From: Symbiodinium natans
Taxonomy: Eukaryota; Sar; Dinophyceae; Suessiales; Symbiodiniaceae
NCBI GenBank assembly: GCA_905221605.1
Contig: CAJNDS010000291.1
Location: forward strand, 103,545 to 167,544
Reading direction: 5' to 3'
Length of the DNA: 64,000 bases
In this document: positions 47,734-56,845 of the stretch, one piece after another
How the letters are laid out: each line of letters starts with the position of its first letter
Numbering within the stretch: the first letter of the stretch is position 1
The notes under the pieces: model-generated
The model's database searches: none
Told to the model about the DNA's origin: nothing
The model's input: the letters and a program-made list of their open reading frames with translations, nothing else
Translations under genes and position numbers: made by a program

Positions 47734-47768
47734 GACTCAGAGTATGACTCAGTATGACTCAGTATGAC
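47734..47768. repeat. (TGACTCAGTA)n short repeat
   Basis: Three to four 10-bp units; TGACTCA is also an AP-1/bZIP-like string, but no functional meaning is claimed. Confidence 0.75.
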
Positions 47769-48581
47769 CCCTGCACCGAACCTGCAACGACCCCCGGCCT
47801 AAAATTTGTTGGGGACATGCTGCCAGCTTAGGCTTCCACTCTTCCGGGGTTCCTCAAGACATAACTCGGGATGCATATTATGTAGACCATGTGGTTGGAA
47901 TCGTGTGTTGATGTCCTCAGAATCAAGTGGCCACCGGCCCGGTTACCCTTTACTCGCCAAAAAATAAAGGCGCGCAGCACTTGTGGATTTAGGGTGGTGT
48001 AGGCTGCCCCTCCTGGCCGCTTGCCATAGTTTTGAAGTTTTGGATGAGCGTGGTGCCTAGGAGCTTTGGGCTGTCATTTCGAGGCATTCGCTGCTTTCAT
48101 TTTGAGACCTGACCTGTGCGCTTTCCGTGCATCTGGATAGTAGTAGCAGGAGAAATAGGAGCAGGAAACAGGAGTAGGGGTATGGGGCAGGGAAGTGGGC
48201 GGGGTAGTAGTCGTCGCGGTGAACAAACTAACTCTGCAGCATTCACAAGGCAGGTGGAGGGCCTCAGGCTTAGCACTACTTCGCTCGGCATCGGCCAAAT
48301 CATCTCAACCCCGCCATTTTGCACATCCCCTTTGCCGCCTTCTTTATACTGAAACGCATCAGGACTGCAATGCATCTACCAACGAAGACACTAACTTATT
48401 CGCCTTCAAGCAACTAGTTACTGGACCACTAAGCCACCGATGCTTTGCAGGTCGCACTGCAGGACGCGCAGCCCCTCTATGCAGTCTCAAAATGTCTTGG
48501 CTCACCTTCCGGAAAGCAACGGTGCGACTGCAGAGAGAGGCATGGAGCGCATCAACTGCACCTCAAAATGGCGCTGGATCC

Positions 48582-49062
48582 TCAGAACTCGTCCTTGATG
48601 GCTTTGACCGGGAAGGCCTTCACAACGGTCTTCGCAGGCTTGGCTTTGACCTTCACCTCCTTGCCGAACATCATCCTCTTGCCGGCCTTGGTGGCTGCCT
48701 TCTTGCGGGTTTTGATCATGACCAGCCCGGGAAGAGTGAACTTCCCGGCCTTCTTCAACTCCTTCGCACCGATCTCAGCCAAAGCGTCCAGCACTTTCAT
48801 CACTTCGCTCTTCTTCAAGCCAGCGCTCTCGGCCGCCTGCTCGGCGATCTCGCCCTTCGGCGCTGCGCGGACTGCCTTCATCGACTTCATGCTCTTCATC
48901 GCCTGCCAGGACCAAATCCCAAACACGAGCAAGCAAGCAAGCATGACCCAGCATGACATGACGCGCGCACACTGATGTACTAGATCTCTGCACGCGCACT
49001 GCCTTCATCGCCTTCATGGCCTTCATGGCCTTCATTGCCTTCATTGCCTTCATAGGGCCCAT
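48582..49062 (-). CDS. HLP: Histone-like protein (HU-like, HLP/HCc), copy 1, two exons
   Basis: This is the dinoflagellate major basic nuclear protein, an HU-related DNA-binding protein that helps pack the histone-poor permanently condensed chromosomes. Exon 1 is 49003-49062 (starts M-G-P, then repeated M-K-A) and exon 2 is 48582-48902; a 100-nt intron (49002-48903) removes the in-frame extension. The junction AAG|GCAGTG...CAG|GCGATG keeps the MKA rhythm and uses a GC donor; a GT donor three bases on would add one Ala. The product is about 126 aa, close to family size. It has a Lys/Met/Ala tail, then an HU-like core with the helical segment GEIAEQAAESAGLKKSEV and the beta segment GKFTLPGLVMIKTRKK. 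The start is the first ATG before the MKA run. An almost identical gene follows 1.79 kb away on the same strand. Recognition of the family is very secure; the exact donor is not. Confidence 0.93.
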
Positions 49063-49130
49063 GGCTTTCTTCAAATCGAGGCCGGAGGGCAAGAGAGGCA
49101 GGCAGCAGAACCCGGCTACGCCAGCGTGGG

Positions 49131-49141
49131 CAAAATGGCTG
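49131..49141 (-). promoter_or_regulatory. Possible relic spliced-leader core upstream of HLP copy 1
   Basis: About 70 bp upstream of the ATG the minus strand reads CAGCCATTTTG, which contains the 10-base core AGCCATTTTG of the 22-nt dinoflagellate spliced leader. Flanking bases fit the leader only partly. Relic leaders upstream of genes are known in dinoflagellates from reinserted mRNAs. Chance similarity is possible. Confidence 0.3.
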
Positions 49142-49165
49142 AGGCGATCTGGACAGTGCAACCCG

Positions 49166-50084
49166 AAACCAGCCATTCCCAAGCCCGATCCAAATCTGTG
49201 GCCCCCAAGTGCAAAAAAGCCCTGCCGATTCTTGCACAATGCCAACATCTGCAAGTGAATCACGACTGCTTTTGCGCAGTGACGGCGTCTTCCGGACGAT
49301 TGGGTCTACCGACGTTCGCGGGCTCGAGGTTTCGTCGGTTCGGCAGATCTAAAGCACAGCAAGCTCCGACCTCACATCTTGTTAACTAGCCCGGCCACTA
49401 GTGGTCCCTAGTGGCCTCTAGGTACCAAAAACCTCACAGGTCGTTCTGCCATACAAAGCAGGCGTGTGGGCCCAGAGGATGTTAATCAGATTGCGGCTTT
49501 GCGAACTTTAGGGTTTTCGGCGATTTCGGGTGCCTAGAGCCTCGGCTCATGTATTCAGCTGAGGGTTCCTGACTTCGGGGACCTCACAGTTCCCAGAGAC
49601 CGTCACATCCGTCACACATTTCAACCAAAGCCACAAACAAAGACACACAGACACCAGACACAGAGACACGGAGACACAGAGACACAGAGACACAGAGACA
49701 CAGAGACACAGAGACACAGAGACACAGAGACACAGAGACACAGAGACACAGAGACACAGAGACACAGAGACACAGAGACACAGAGACACAGAGACACAGA
49801 GACACAGAGACAGAAGCATAGCATGCTTCAGGAACTATACAAGTTCAATGCTGTGTTTCATTCCTAGGCCTAGCATAGACCTGAGCAGTAAGCCTCTACT
49901 GTTCGCTTGTTCAGACTTTTTGACGGCGCTTGGCAACTAAACCCTCGAAAGCCCGGGGAAAACCCCTTCGCATGTAAATCTCTAGGCTAAGGCCACGGAC
50001 TCACCACACGGGAGCTTTCACGCTTCCTAGGGCTTCGCTGGGCTTCGCTGAGCACAGCGTCTTGAGGGGTGCGGCACAGGCCTG
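49166..50084. other. Spacer between HLP copies
   Basis: No coding exon recognised. It holds a long 8-bp tandem repeat (49672-49811) and otherwise unique sequence, including two adjacent GGGCTTCGCTG units near 50031-50050. Confidence 0.7.
49672..49811. repeat. 8-bp tandem repeat (GAGACACA)n
   Basis: About 17 nearly perfect units. The repeat is open in several frames and gives artefactual Ser/Leu/Cys/Val-rich translations, which are not genes. Confidence 0.95.
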
Positions 50085-50370
50085 GCAAATCATCTCAACC
50101 CCGCCATTTTTGCGCATCCCCTTTGCCGCCTTCTTTATACTGAAACGCATCAGGACTGCAATGCATCTACCAACGACGACACTAACTTATTCGCCTTCAA
50201 GCAACTTGTTACTGGACCACTAAGCCACCGATGCTTTGCAGGTCGCACTGCAGGACGCGCAGCCTCTATGCAGTCTCAAAATGTCTTGGCTCACCTTCCG
50301 GAAAGCAACGGTGCGACTGCAGAATGAGGCATGGAGCGCATCAACTGCACCTCAAAATGGCGCTGGATCC

Positions 50371-50838
50371 TCAGAACTCGTCCTTGATGGCCTTGACCGG
50401 GAAGGCCTTGACGACGGTCTTCGCAGGCTTGGCTTTGACCTTCACCTCCTTGCCGAACATCATCCTCTTGCCGGCCTTGGTGGCTGCCTTCTTGCGGGTT
50501 TTGATCATGACCAGCCCGGGAAGAGTGAACTTCCCGGCCTTCTTCAACTCCTTCGCACCGATCTCAGCCAAAGCGTCCAGCACTTTCATCACTTCGCTCT
50601 TCTTCAAGCCAGCGCTCTCGGCCGCCTGCTCGGCGATCTCGCCCTTCGGCGCTGCGCGGACTGCCTTCATCGACTTCATGCTCTTCATCGCCTGCCAGGA
50701 CCAAATCCCAGACACGAGCAAGCAAGCATGACCCAGCATGACATGACGCGCGCACACTGATGCACTAGATCTCTGCACGCGCACGGCCTTCATTGCCTTC
50801 ATGGCCTTCATAGCCTTCATTGCCTTCATAGGGCCCAT
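50371..50838 (-). CDS. HLP: Histone-like protein (HU-like, HLP/HCc), copy 2, two exons
   Basis: Second copy of the basic nuclear protein. Exon 1 is 50788-50838 and exon 2 is 50371-50691, separated by a 96-nt intron with the same GC-type donor (AAG|GCCGTG) and CAG|GCG acceptor. Exon 2 encodes exactly the same amino acids as copy 1, although some third codon positions differ (for example around 50400-50420), so the protein is conserved while the DNA drifts. Exon 1 has one MKA unit fewer, giving about 123 aa. The intron differs by loss of one AAGC unit. An open frame runs upstream of the ATG to 51057, but the duplicated block ends near 50942 and the frame above the ATG has no HLP-like sequence, so the ATG at 50838 is preferred. 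It is the 5' member of the pair when the array is read on the minus strand. Confidence 0.93.
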   Translation of the reverse strand: MGPMKAMKAMKAMKAMKAVRVQRSSASVCARHVMLGHACLLVSGIWSWQAMKSMKSMKAVRAAPKGEIAEQAAESAGLKKSEVMKVLDALAEIGAKELKKAGKFTLPGLVMIKTRKKAATKAGKRMMFGKEVKVKAKPAKTVVKAFPVKAIKDEF

Positions 50839-50906
50839 GGCTTTCTTCAAATCGAGGCCAGAGGGCAAGAGAGGCAGGCAGCAGAACCCGGCTACGCCAG
50901 CGTGGG

Positions 50907-50917
50907 CAAAATGGCTG
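50907..50917 (-). promoter_or_regulatory. Possible relic spliced-leader core upstream of HLP copy 2
   Basis: Same CAGCCATTTTG string at the same distance from the ATG as in copy 1. Since it lies inside the duplicated block, it is not independent evidence. Confidence 0.3.
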
Positions 50918-51493
50918 AGGCGATCTGGACAATGCAGACCCGTGGCCACAGATTGCCCGCGCCAAACCGGCAAAAAGCCCCCGACAACACTTAAGCACCT
51001 CCCCAAGTCTGAGAGTCCCGCGTGCGTAAGTGAAAGAACACCCAATTCTGGAAGCACTCAGCATCTTCAGGTGTACCAGACCGCACGCGCAGTTGTGTGC
51101 TCGCTGGTCTGTAGCCCCTGTAGCCGGTCCCAGGAGAAGAAACCACCTTAATGCTGAAGACCATAGTGAGGCGAGGCGTGTTCAAGGAACTCATTAACCA
51201 CGTGGCTGGGGTGGCTTGTTGCAGGCCCTAAGGGCCACCTGAGAGCCTCGAAAAGCTAAGGCAGCATTACACCTCGAAGCAAAATTTCTGAGGTCCCCCG
51301 TATCAACTCTCAACCCTTCCTGAATCTTCTGGAATCCGCTATCCATAGAAACAGTATAGAAACTGTATCTGCATCGCTTCTGCGGTAGCTTGAGACAAGG
51401 AGGGGCAATGGTGTCACATGCAAGTACTTGCTGGGCTGAGGCCGTAGATTTTTTGGGCCCGTGCTCCCAAAGAATATCAAGCAGAGTAGAGAT

Positions 51494-51745
51494 TCAAGTC
51501 GGCAAACTGCCCTTCAGTAGCTCATCCACGACCAGGGCAGAGGAATCACCGGCCGGAACACACGACTGGAGCACTCGCACGAGGTCCGCCGGCAAAGGAG
51601 CAGCGACATGGCGAGGAGCAGCAGCACCTAAAAAAGCGTGAGAATGCGTGAGATGAGGCCAAGCAAACACAAATGTGGGACGAGGGAGGGCCGAGCGGCG
51701 CAGCATCGGCTCAGTAAATCGGAGCAGAGCACAGTGGAGCAAAAC
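51494..51745 (-). CDS. Pseudouridine synthase last exons
   Basis: 51745 starts VLLHCALLRFTEPML after a CAG acceptor (the L-H-x-x-x-L-x-F motif). A strong polypyrimidine-TAG acceptor at 51628-51630 starts the final exon, AAAPRHVAAPLPADLVRVL, open to TGA at 51494. The end of the first of these two exons is uncertain. Confidence 0.65.
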   Translation of the reverse strand, partial: VLLHCALLRFTEPMLRRSALPRPTFVFAWPHLTHSHAFLGAAAPRHVAAPLPADLVRVLQSCVPAGDSSALVVDELLKGSLPT

Positions 51746-53108
51746 CTGCGAGCAGCGAAGCAGCACGGAAGTGCACAAGCAATAGCACAAAGACCAGATA
51801 TGTAAAAGACCAGGTTCGATTAATTCTTGCGGCAAGAGGCCCGGGGGCGCGGAAGCTCGCAAACGTGTCGGCCAGCGTATAACAAGTCACCGACCTCATG
51901 CTTAGTTCACTTTTTTGGGACGTCTGAAACACTTTCTTCATTCCTGAAGTTGCAATGTAGGGGCGATTGGGTGGCCAACGTGTGCGACGTGACTGCGGAT
52001 TTGATGCGTGCGCCCCGTGCGAGGCTCGGCCAGTAGGAGGGACATTCTGCCTTGCGCAATCACTTTACTCACTCTGCAGCTCCACTCACTGCCCATGATG
52101 TCAAGCCATGACATCTTCGCCTAGCCTGCTTGCCCATCCAGATGCGCAAGAGCTCGAATTCTGGTCTCGGCAGACCTTGTCACAAGTTGTTCACTTTTTT
52201 GTAGCTGAAGCAGTTGTGCGTTAGCTACGGTATTCGCTGCGGCCGTCATCAAGATAGCTATGTTCATTTCATTTCGCCCGCCCTCGCCTTCCAAAGTCAT
52301 GGCTGACCACTGACTTGGAGCGAACGGACCGTCCAGAATCTCCGTGTGGAACACGGGTCAGCTGCAAGGGCAAGTTGACATGCTGCCACTCCCCGAGTGG
52401 CAGAGCACCATGAACCAAAGCCAAGTACCGGCGCTTGACGCTCTGTGTGGAGAAGTCGAGGCGGAGCCGCCAGTAGCTCTGGAATGTTTTGGCAGTGAGC
52501 AGAGCACCACTGGTCTCAAGGTCCAGTCTATGTGTCAAACCATGGTCCACTGAAGAATCCTGTGATACCGCCCTCTCCTTGTCAAGGCTCTGAAGGTACT
52601 CAGATATGAGCGGAGGCTCTCCATGGCGTGACCTTCCTTCACCGTCTGGGTCTTTCTTCGTCCCTCGTCGTGTAGCACAAGACCACCCAGGAGGCTTGGA
52701 AAGCACAAGGGTGCTGGCAAAGTCCATCAGAATCTCGGGCGCCATCGGCCAGGTGGCTGACTTCTCGCGGCCGAGTTCTGCCGAGAGCTTCCTTGTGTTC
52801 TTCTCCATGGCTGCTCTGTACTCCACCTCGCGCCTGTCCCCTTCGAAAAGAGCATCGCATGCTGTCCGCAACCTGTGCAAAAGGTCTCTGTCCATCAGCC
52901 CAGCGTTTGTGAGCCCGGAAGCCAAATCTACAAGTTCCGCTGCCGAGAACTTGCACAGTTTTGACAAGGCCACACTGCGCAACTGCAGTGCGGCGCGGCT
53001 CTTGGCGTGTGCTCCAGACCCATAAAGCAAGCCAGTCAAGTTTGCCAGTGCTCGGGGACTTAGCGCGCAGGATCGTGCCAGAATCTCATCTTCAAGGAAC
53101 GTACCCAA
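51494..53108 (-). CDS. RluA-family RNA pseudouridine synthase with N-terminal helical-repeat-like region, six exons
   Basis: Converts uridine to pseudouridine in RNA; organelle rRNA or tRNA is a plausible substrate, but no targeting peptide is visible because the 5' end is incomplete. The first about 85 residues read like the degenerate helical repeats (HPR/OPR type) of organelle RNA-binding proteins (SPRALANLTGLLYGSG, SAAELVDLASGLTNAG). The catalytic part has the LVLSKPPG substrate segment (about 134-141), then HRLD with catalytic Asp196 and RRYLALVHG. Later exons supply ETRIRALAHL, PRTGRTHQIRSHVAHVGHP, VGDLLYAGRH, LLHCALLRF and AAPLPADLVRVL, the expected RluA order. Phases match across the first three introns (112, 75, 70 nt, all GC donors). 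Exons: 53108-52288, 52175-52126, 52050-51965, 51894-51826, 51745 to about 51710, 51627-51494. The upstream limit 53108 follows an AAG acceptor-like site; the true start is probably in an earlier exon. Confidence 0.85.
51826..51894 (-). CDS. Pseudouridine synthase exon 4
   Basis: VGDLLYAGRHVCELPRPRAS then CRK; matches the G-D-x-x-Y-G segment that follows GHPI. The donor is ambiguous (GA or AA). Confidence 0.75.
51965..52050 (-). CDS. Pseudouridine synthase exon 3 (GRTHQIR)
   Basis: GRMSLLLAEPRTGRTHQIRS then HVAHVGHPI. R-T-G-R-T-H-Q-I-R is the strongest family signature after HRLD and fixes strand and frame. Confidence 0.85.
52126..52175 (-). CDS. Pseudouridine synthase exon 2
   Basis: SAETRIRALAHLDGQA, 50 nt. 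Without splicing, the frame would stop at TAG just past 52126; the AG|GC donor avoids it. Confidence 0.75.
52288..53108 (-). CDS. Pseudouridine synthase exon with catalytic HRLD
   Basis: Codes for the repeat-like N-terminal region and the first half of the synthase fold, with catalytic Asp in GLTHRLDLETSG. No ATG at the 5' edge, so it is internal. Ends GGAAG|GCGAGG. Confidence 0.85.
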
Positions 53109-53634
53109 CCTTGTGCACGAAATGCTTGAAGAATGTTTTCACTGCATCTTACTTCTGCTTCACAGCAGCAGGACTCCTTGCAGCTTGGCCACCTGCCTGT
53201 GTAGTCTAGTCGCAGGGCGTGGGCAAAGCCAGTCCCGCCAGCACCAGTTCCGGGCCGAAAAGTGCATAAGTTTGAAACCACCTGGAGTGAAGCAGCTACA
53301 TAAACCCCCCAGGACTGCTTTACATCCATATAGCCAGTGAGTCGTGTTATGTCGTGTTGCACATGAGACTGATACCTTCATCTTCCTCGATGCCTAAACG
53401 ACGACAGCAATGTTTCCTCAGGAGTTTATCGTCCTCCTGCTCTAAAGGACAGGCTTCGCCTGCAGCCCCATGGATAGAAAGGCCATAGATGTGAGGGTAT
53501 GATTACATGCTTGCCAGCCTCCGCAGCCAATGAACGCAGCACGCGATCCTCCTCGCAGCTGTCCAGTGAAGACTTCGCCGAGAAGCCTTTCCCAGATGCT
53601 CAAACTTCCCAGATATTCCCAGAACATATCAGAA

Positions 53635-53661
53635 TAGGGTTTAGGGTTTAGGGTTTAGGGT
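53635..53661. repeat. Interstitial telomere-like repeat (TTTAGGG orientation)
   Basis: About four perfect units. Confidence 0.9.
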
Positions 53662-54715
53662 CATAGATTCCTCGAAGCTCAGAGAGTCTGTGTCTGCAGG
53701 CAGGCCACAAGCTGCCACAGCCTTGGGCGAGCGTGCCAACTTGCGCAGCGCTGTCGCGAAGCCTCTTCGAAGAGAGTATGGGCTGTCAGTGGCTGTCAGC
53801 TGTGGGGCACCCCGAACATCACCAAACGGCCCAAGACCCAAACTACGTGAGACGACTTGTGCAAAAGGCCTGGACCCCTGGCATCCAACAGTGTCTGGAG
53901 TGCCGACCCACATCCTGCCGAGAGCTGGCGCTGGCGGAGATGTCGAATCAGGCTGCCATGCATGCAACATCTTCCAACTCTTCCCAGCATCGAAACGGCT
54001 GCTTGAGAAACATGTGCCAAGACAGCATGGAAGCACCACAAGCAACGCAACATCCCTCATGGGGTTGCACACGCTGAAGAGCGTGGACAAAGTATTACAG
54101 GAGGATTTCGACCACCCATGACCCTGACCGGCGCACTCAGCGCAATGCGATGCTCCAGTTTTGGGCCCGCAAGCTGTTACAGCATCTTGCAAGGTCTCGG
54201 AGTTCTCGGGGAGGCAGACCTTGGAAGCTACGTGACGCTGAAGCGTGTCTACTGTGAAGTGTCGAAAGCGGCACCACCGCGCAACAAGAAAAACCCCCCC
54301 TCCTCTAAGGGGCAGACGTTTACACTGCTTACGAAGTCGACGTCCAGCCAAGCAGCCAGGTGCAGGTCCATGATACCCTGTCAGTGACCAGTTGGTTGCT
54401 CAAAGCCGAAGCAAAAGGGTTAAAAAAAACAACAAAAAACAACAACAAGAAACCTGTTGTCGAAGTACTAGGTGGGTCTCAGAAATTTCTAATGGGGCTG
54501 TACTATCTCCGAAACCCAAAAATCAGCACCTGGCTCAACTGAAGGGTGCCATGGCGAAGGACAATTCACAGAGCCCGTGTGCATTTCAGCCAAGACGGTC
54601 CAAGCCTGAGAGCTCGATCTTGATGCCTCTCCAGCTGGCTGGAGCCTGCTCACAACCCCGGAAGTCAGAAGACTGCTTTTCGAAACAAAAATAATACTAA
54701 CCATCATTTTAACAA

Positions 54716-54770
54716 CAAGAATAATAATAAGAAGAATAATAATAAGAAGAATAATAATAGTAGTAGTACA
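54716..54770. repeat. AAT/AAG microsatellite
   Basis: Interrupted AATAATAAGAAG units. Confidence 0.85.
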
Positions 54771-54888
54771 ACATTGAAAAAAGGATGGGTTGCTTGCTAG
54801 TTGGCTTCGGGTTGTCGGAGACTGGAACATGGGCCCTCGGGGCACCTCACCGCTCCACGACCTTAAGAACACAGTGAGCTGCAAGAGA

Positions 54889-55000
54889 GGTTTAGGGGTT
54901 TAGATGGATTAGGGTTTAGGGTTTAGGGTTTAGGGTTTAGGGTTTAGGGTTTAGGGTTTAGGGATTTAGGGATTTAGGGATTTAGGGATTTAGGGATTTA
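54889..55000. repeat. Interstitial telomere-like repeat grading into (GGGATTTA)n
   Basis: Seven or more perfect TTTAGGG units followed by about five 8-bp TTTAGGGA units. Confidence 0.95.
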
Positions 55001-55118
55001 ATCGCTCACACTCGGACAAGCCAGGCGAGGCATACAGGTTCCAAAGTCTCGACAACGGCTCTGTAGCTCATTTGGCCACAGTCATGCTAGTGATACTACT
55101 CGACACTCACTGTTGCTT

Positions 55119-55150
55119 GGATTTAGGGATTTAGGGTTTAGGGTTTCGGG
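55119..55150. repeat. Interstitial telomere-like repeat (TTTAGGG orientation)
   Basis: Four units, one with the extra A. Confidence 0.85.
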
Positions 55151-55516
55151 AGGTTGGCGCTTGTCAGGCACCTGCTGAAGCTGAACTGGAGGCCCCCACT
55201 CGAATGAAGCCGCTGTCTAACCCGACGCCGTGTGCATTGCGAACCTCAAAGCACCAGCTTGGGCGCATTCAAGAAGGCTTGGCAGTCAGACATGTCATGC
55301 GTCGTATCCGTTGTCTTCAGGTGCTCAACTTTACACAGAACCTTTCAGCATCAGTGCAAAAACCGCAGCAGCTCTTTCCTTCTTGAGCCCCCAAACTTTC
55401 CAGCTGCCCTAGTTGCCCTGTTATTTCAAGATTGAAGCCATCTACGGCCACAGCAGAAATCACAAGGAGCACCCCTCTAGCTTGGTCGCGGTCGGCAACT
55501 CACTCCTACTCAGCCC

Positions 55517-55599
55517 AAAACCCTAAACCCTAAACCCTGAACCCTAAACCCTGAACCCCAAACCCTAAACCCTAAACCCTAAACCCTAAACCCTAAACC
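55517..55599. repeat. Interstitial telomere-like repeat (CCCTAAA orientation)
   Basis: About eleven units, mostly perfect. Confidence 0.95.
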
Positions 55600-55743
55600 G
55601 GTCCCCATATCGGTTCCCCGACCCGCGGCACGCGCGGCTGCAGGGGCCGCGAGGGCGACCCACGGCCTCGGCAGAGGCTCCAGGAGAGGCTCCGGAAAAG
55701 AGAACATGCTGCTACCCTATGGGTTTTTTTGGCACCCGACTAT

Positions 55744-55815
55744 GGGTTTAGGGTTTAGGGTTTAGGGTTTAGGGTTTAGGGTTTAGGGTTTAGGGTTTAG
55801 GGTTTAGGGTTTAGC
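55744..55815. repeat. Interstitial telomere-like repeat (TTTAGGG orientation)
   Basis: About ten perfect units, the purest array in the window; opposite sense to 55517-55599. Confidence 0.95.
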
Positions 55816-56761
55816 TTTGAAACAAGCCTTGAGGTGTTCTTTTTGAAGAGTTTTGAGCCTTGCGTCTTGAAAGATGCAGGAGCGCGGCATTTCTTGGCTC
55901 GCGTCGAGCCGGGGTCTCATGGGCTTTTGGCACATGAACAGCATGCGGGGGCTCATGAACTGTCAGGGGCCATCCCAACGTCTGGAGCATGGAGGCTCTT
56001 GACTCCAGATTACAGATGGCGATTGAAGCGAGTGGCGCAGATGAAAATATGCACCTCTGTTTCCTGTACCGCTGTACAGGTGCGGTAACGGTGTGGTACA
56101 AATCGTGCACCTTCAGCTATGTAGGAAAGCGGATGGCGAGATACATCTGAAGAATGAACCCCCTCAGCAGACAGGTCTGCCCAACCAGGCTCATCTGGCT
56201 GCCGCTTTGTGCAGAAAGCTAGAGGCCCTACGTATCACTACATTCGACTGACGGAGGCTTTGCTGGCTCACGGCTCAGTGTTCCGCCATGGGTTGAAACT
56301 GCTTCTCGATGGCCTTGGCAGCGGAAGATCCCGTGAAAGAAAGCCATCCCAGTCGTGGACGAATACAAGAGCCCTCAAAGCCCAGTCATCACGTGATCCA
56401 AGAAACACGGTGAGCTCGTTGCGCTGATCAGCAACAACATCAGCAGCGGAGGGTCTTGGCCTGCAGCTGCACATCGTCGACTAGCACTCTTCGGTCGGAA
56501 ATGACCAGGGCATAGATGGCGCCAGCTTGGTGTGCTTGTAGCAGTCGTAAACGAGCACCAGGACCGAAGGTTTTCCTTCAATCTGAAGAGATAGGTGCTG
56601 CGGCCTCTCCTTTGTGACAGGCACTGACTGCCGCATTCACGGAAATCAGGTTCGTCGCGACCTCTCACCACAAATTGCTTGACTTGACAACATTGACACC
56701 TATATATGATTTTGCCGTAAAAGGCATGAGGAGGAATCATGGAGTCAAGGTATAATTGTGT

Positions 56762-56845
56762 TCAAGCGGTTTCCATGCCCGGCGCCTTCCTACCCTCGGC
56801 CGTGGCCAAAAGCTGTAGCGCGTGCCTCCACTCGCCGGGCTTCTC
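56762..56845 (-). CDS. PPR terminal exon
   Basis: EKPGEWRHALQLLATAEGRK then APGMETA and TGA. Joins LSAC of the previous exon to give the canonical SAC-EK-GEW-ALQLL repeat. The intron is 185 nt. Confidence 0.7.
   Translation of the reverse strand, partial: EKPGEWRHALQLLATAEGRKAPGMETA

Larger units (their letters stand above)
39600..48290. other. Largely unassigned, about 8.7 kb
   Basis: Apart from the candidate exons at 40409 and 45129, I see only telomere-like blocks, a tandem duplication (44144-44274), a T-run/G-run (44815-44850), and unrecognised minus-strand frames near 41921-42187, 46261-46406 and 47518-47733. Confidence 0.45.
48294..49165. repeat. Tandem duplication unit 1 (HLP gene)
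   Basis: The block runs from just below the HLP stop codon to about 100 bp above the ATG and matches 50085-50942 almost base for base. It includes 3' flank, both exons, the intron and the 5' flank, so it is a DNA-level duplication and not a retrocopy. Outside these limits the sequences are unrelated. Confidence 0.9.
50085..50942. repeat. Tandem duplication unit 2 (HLP gene)
   Basis: Partner of the 48294-49165 block, same orientation, offset about 1.79 kb. Differences are scattered substitutions, one MKA unit in exon 1, and a 4-bp indel in the intron. Confidence 0.9.
53109..56760. other. Repeat-rich region without confident gene
   Basis: Between the pseudouridine synthase and PPR loci. It contains five telomere-like blocks and an AAT/AAG microsatellite (54716-54770). 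One minus-strand stretch near 53690-53800 (PYSLRRGFATALRKLARS) faintly recalls the box II of tyrosine recombinases but lacks the usual His. Confidence 0.5.

Noticed and set aside
48195-48975. Plus-strand frames of 176-253 codons over the HLP copies
   Set aside because: Antisense shadows of the HLP exons; the minus-strand frame is a recognised family and these are not.
49547-49824. Cys/Ser/Leu/Val-rich frames
   Set aside because: Translations of the (GAGACACA)n repeat in three frames.
55065-55110. TAGCTCATTTGG string resembling a tRNA D-arm
   Set aside because: The rest of a cloverleaf is absent.
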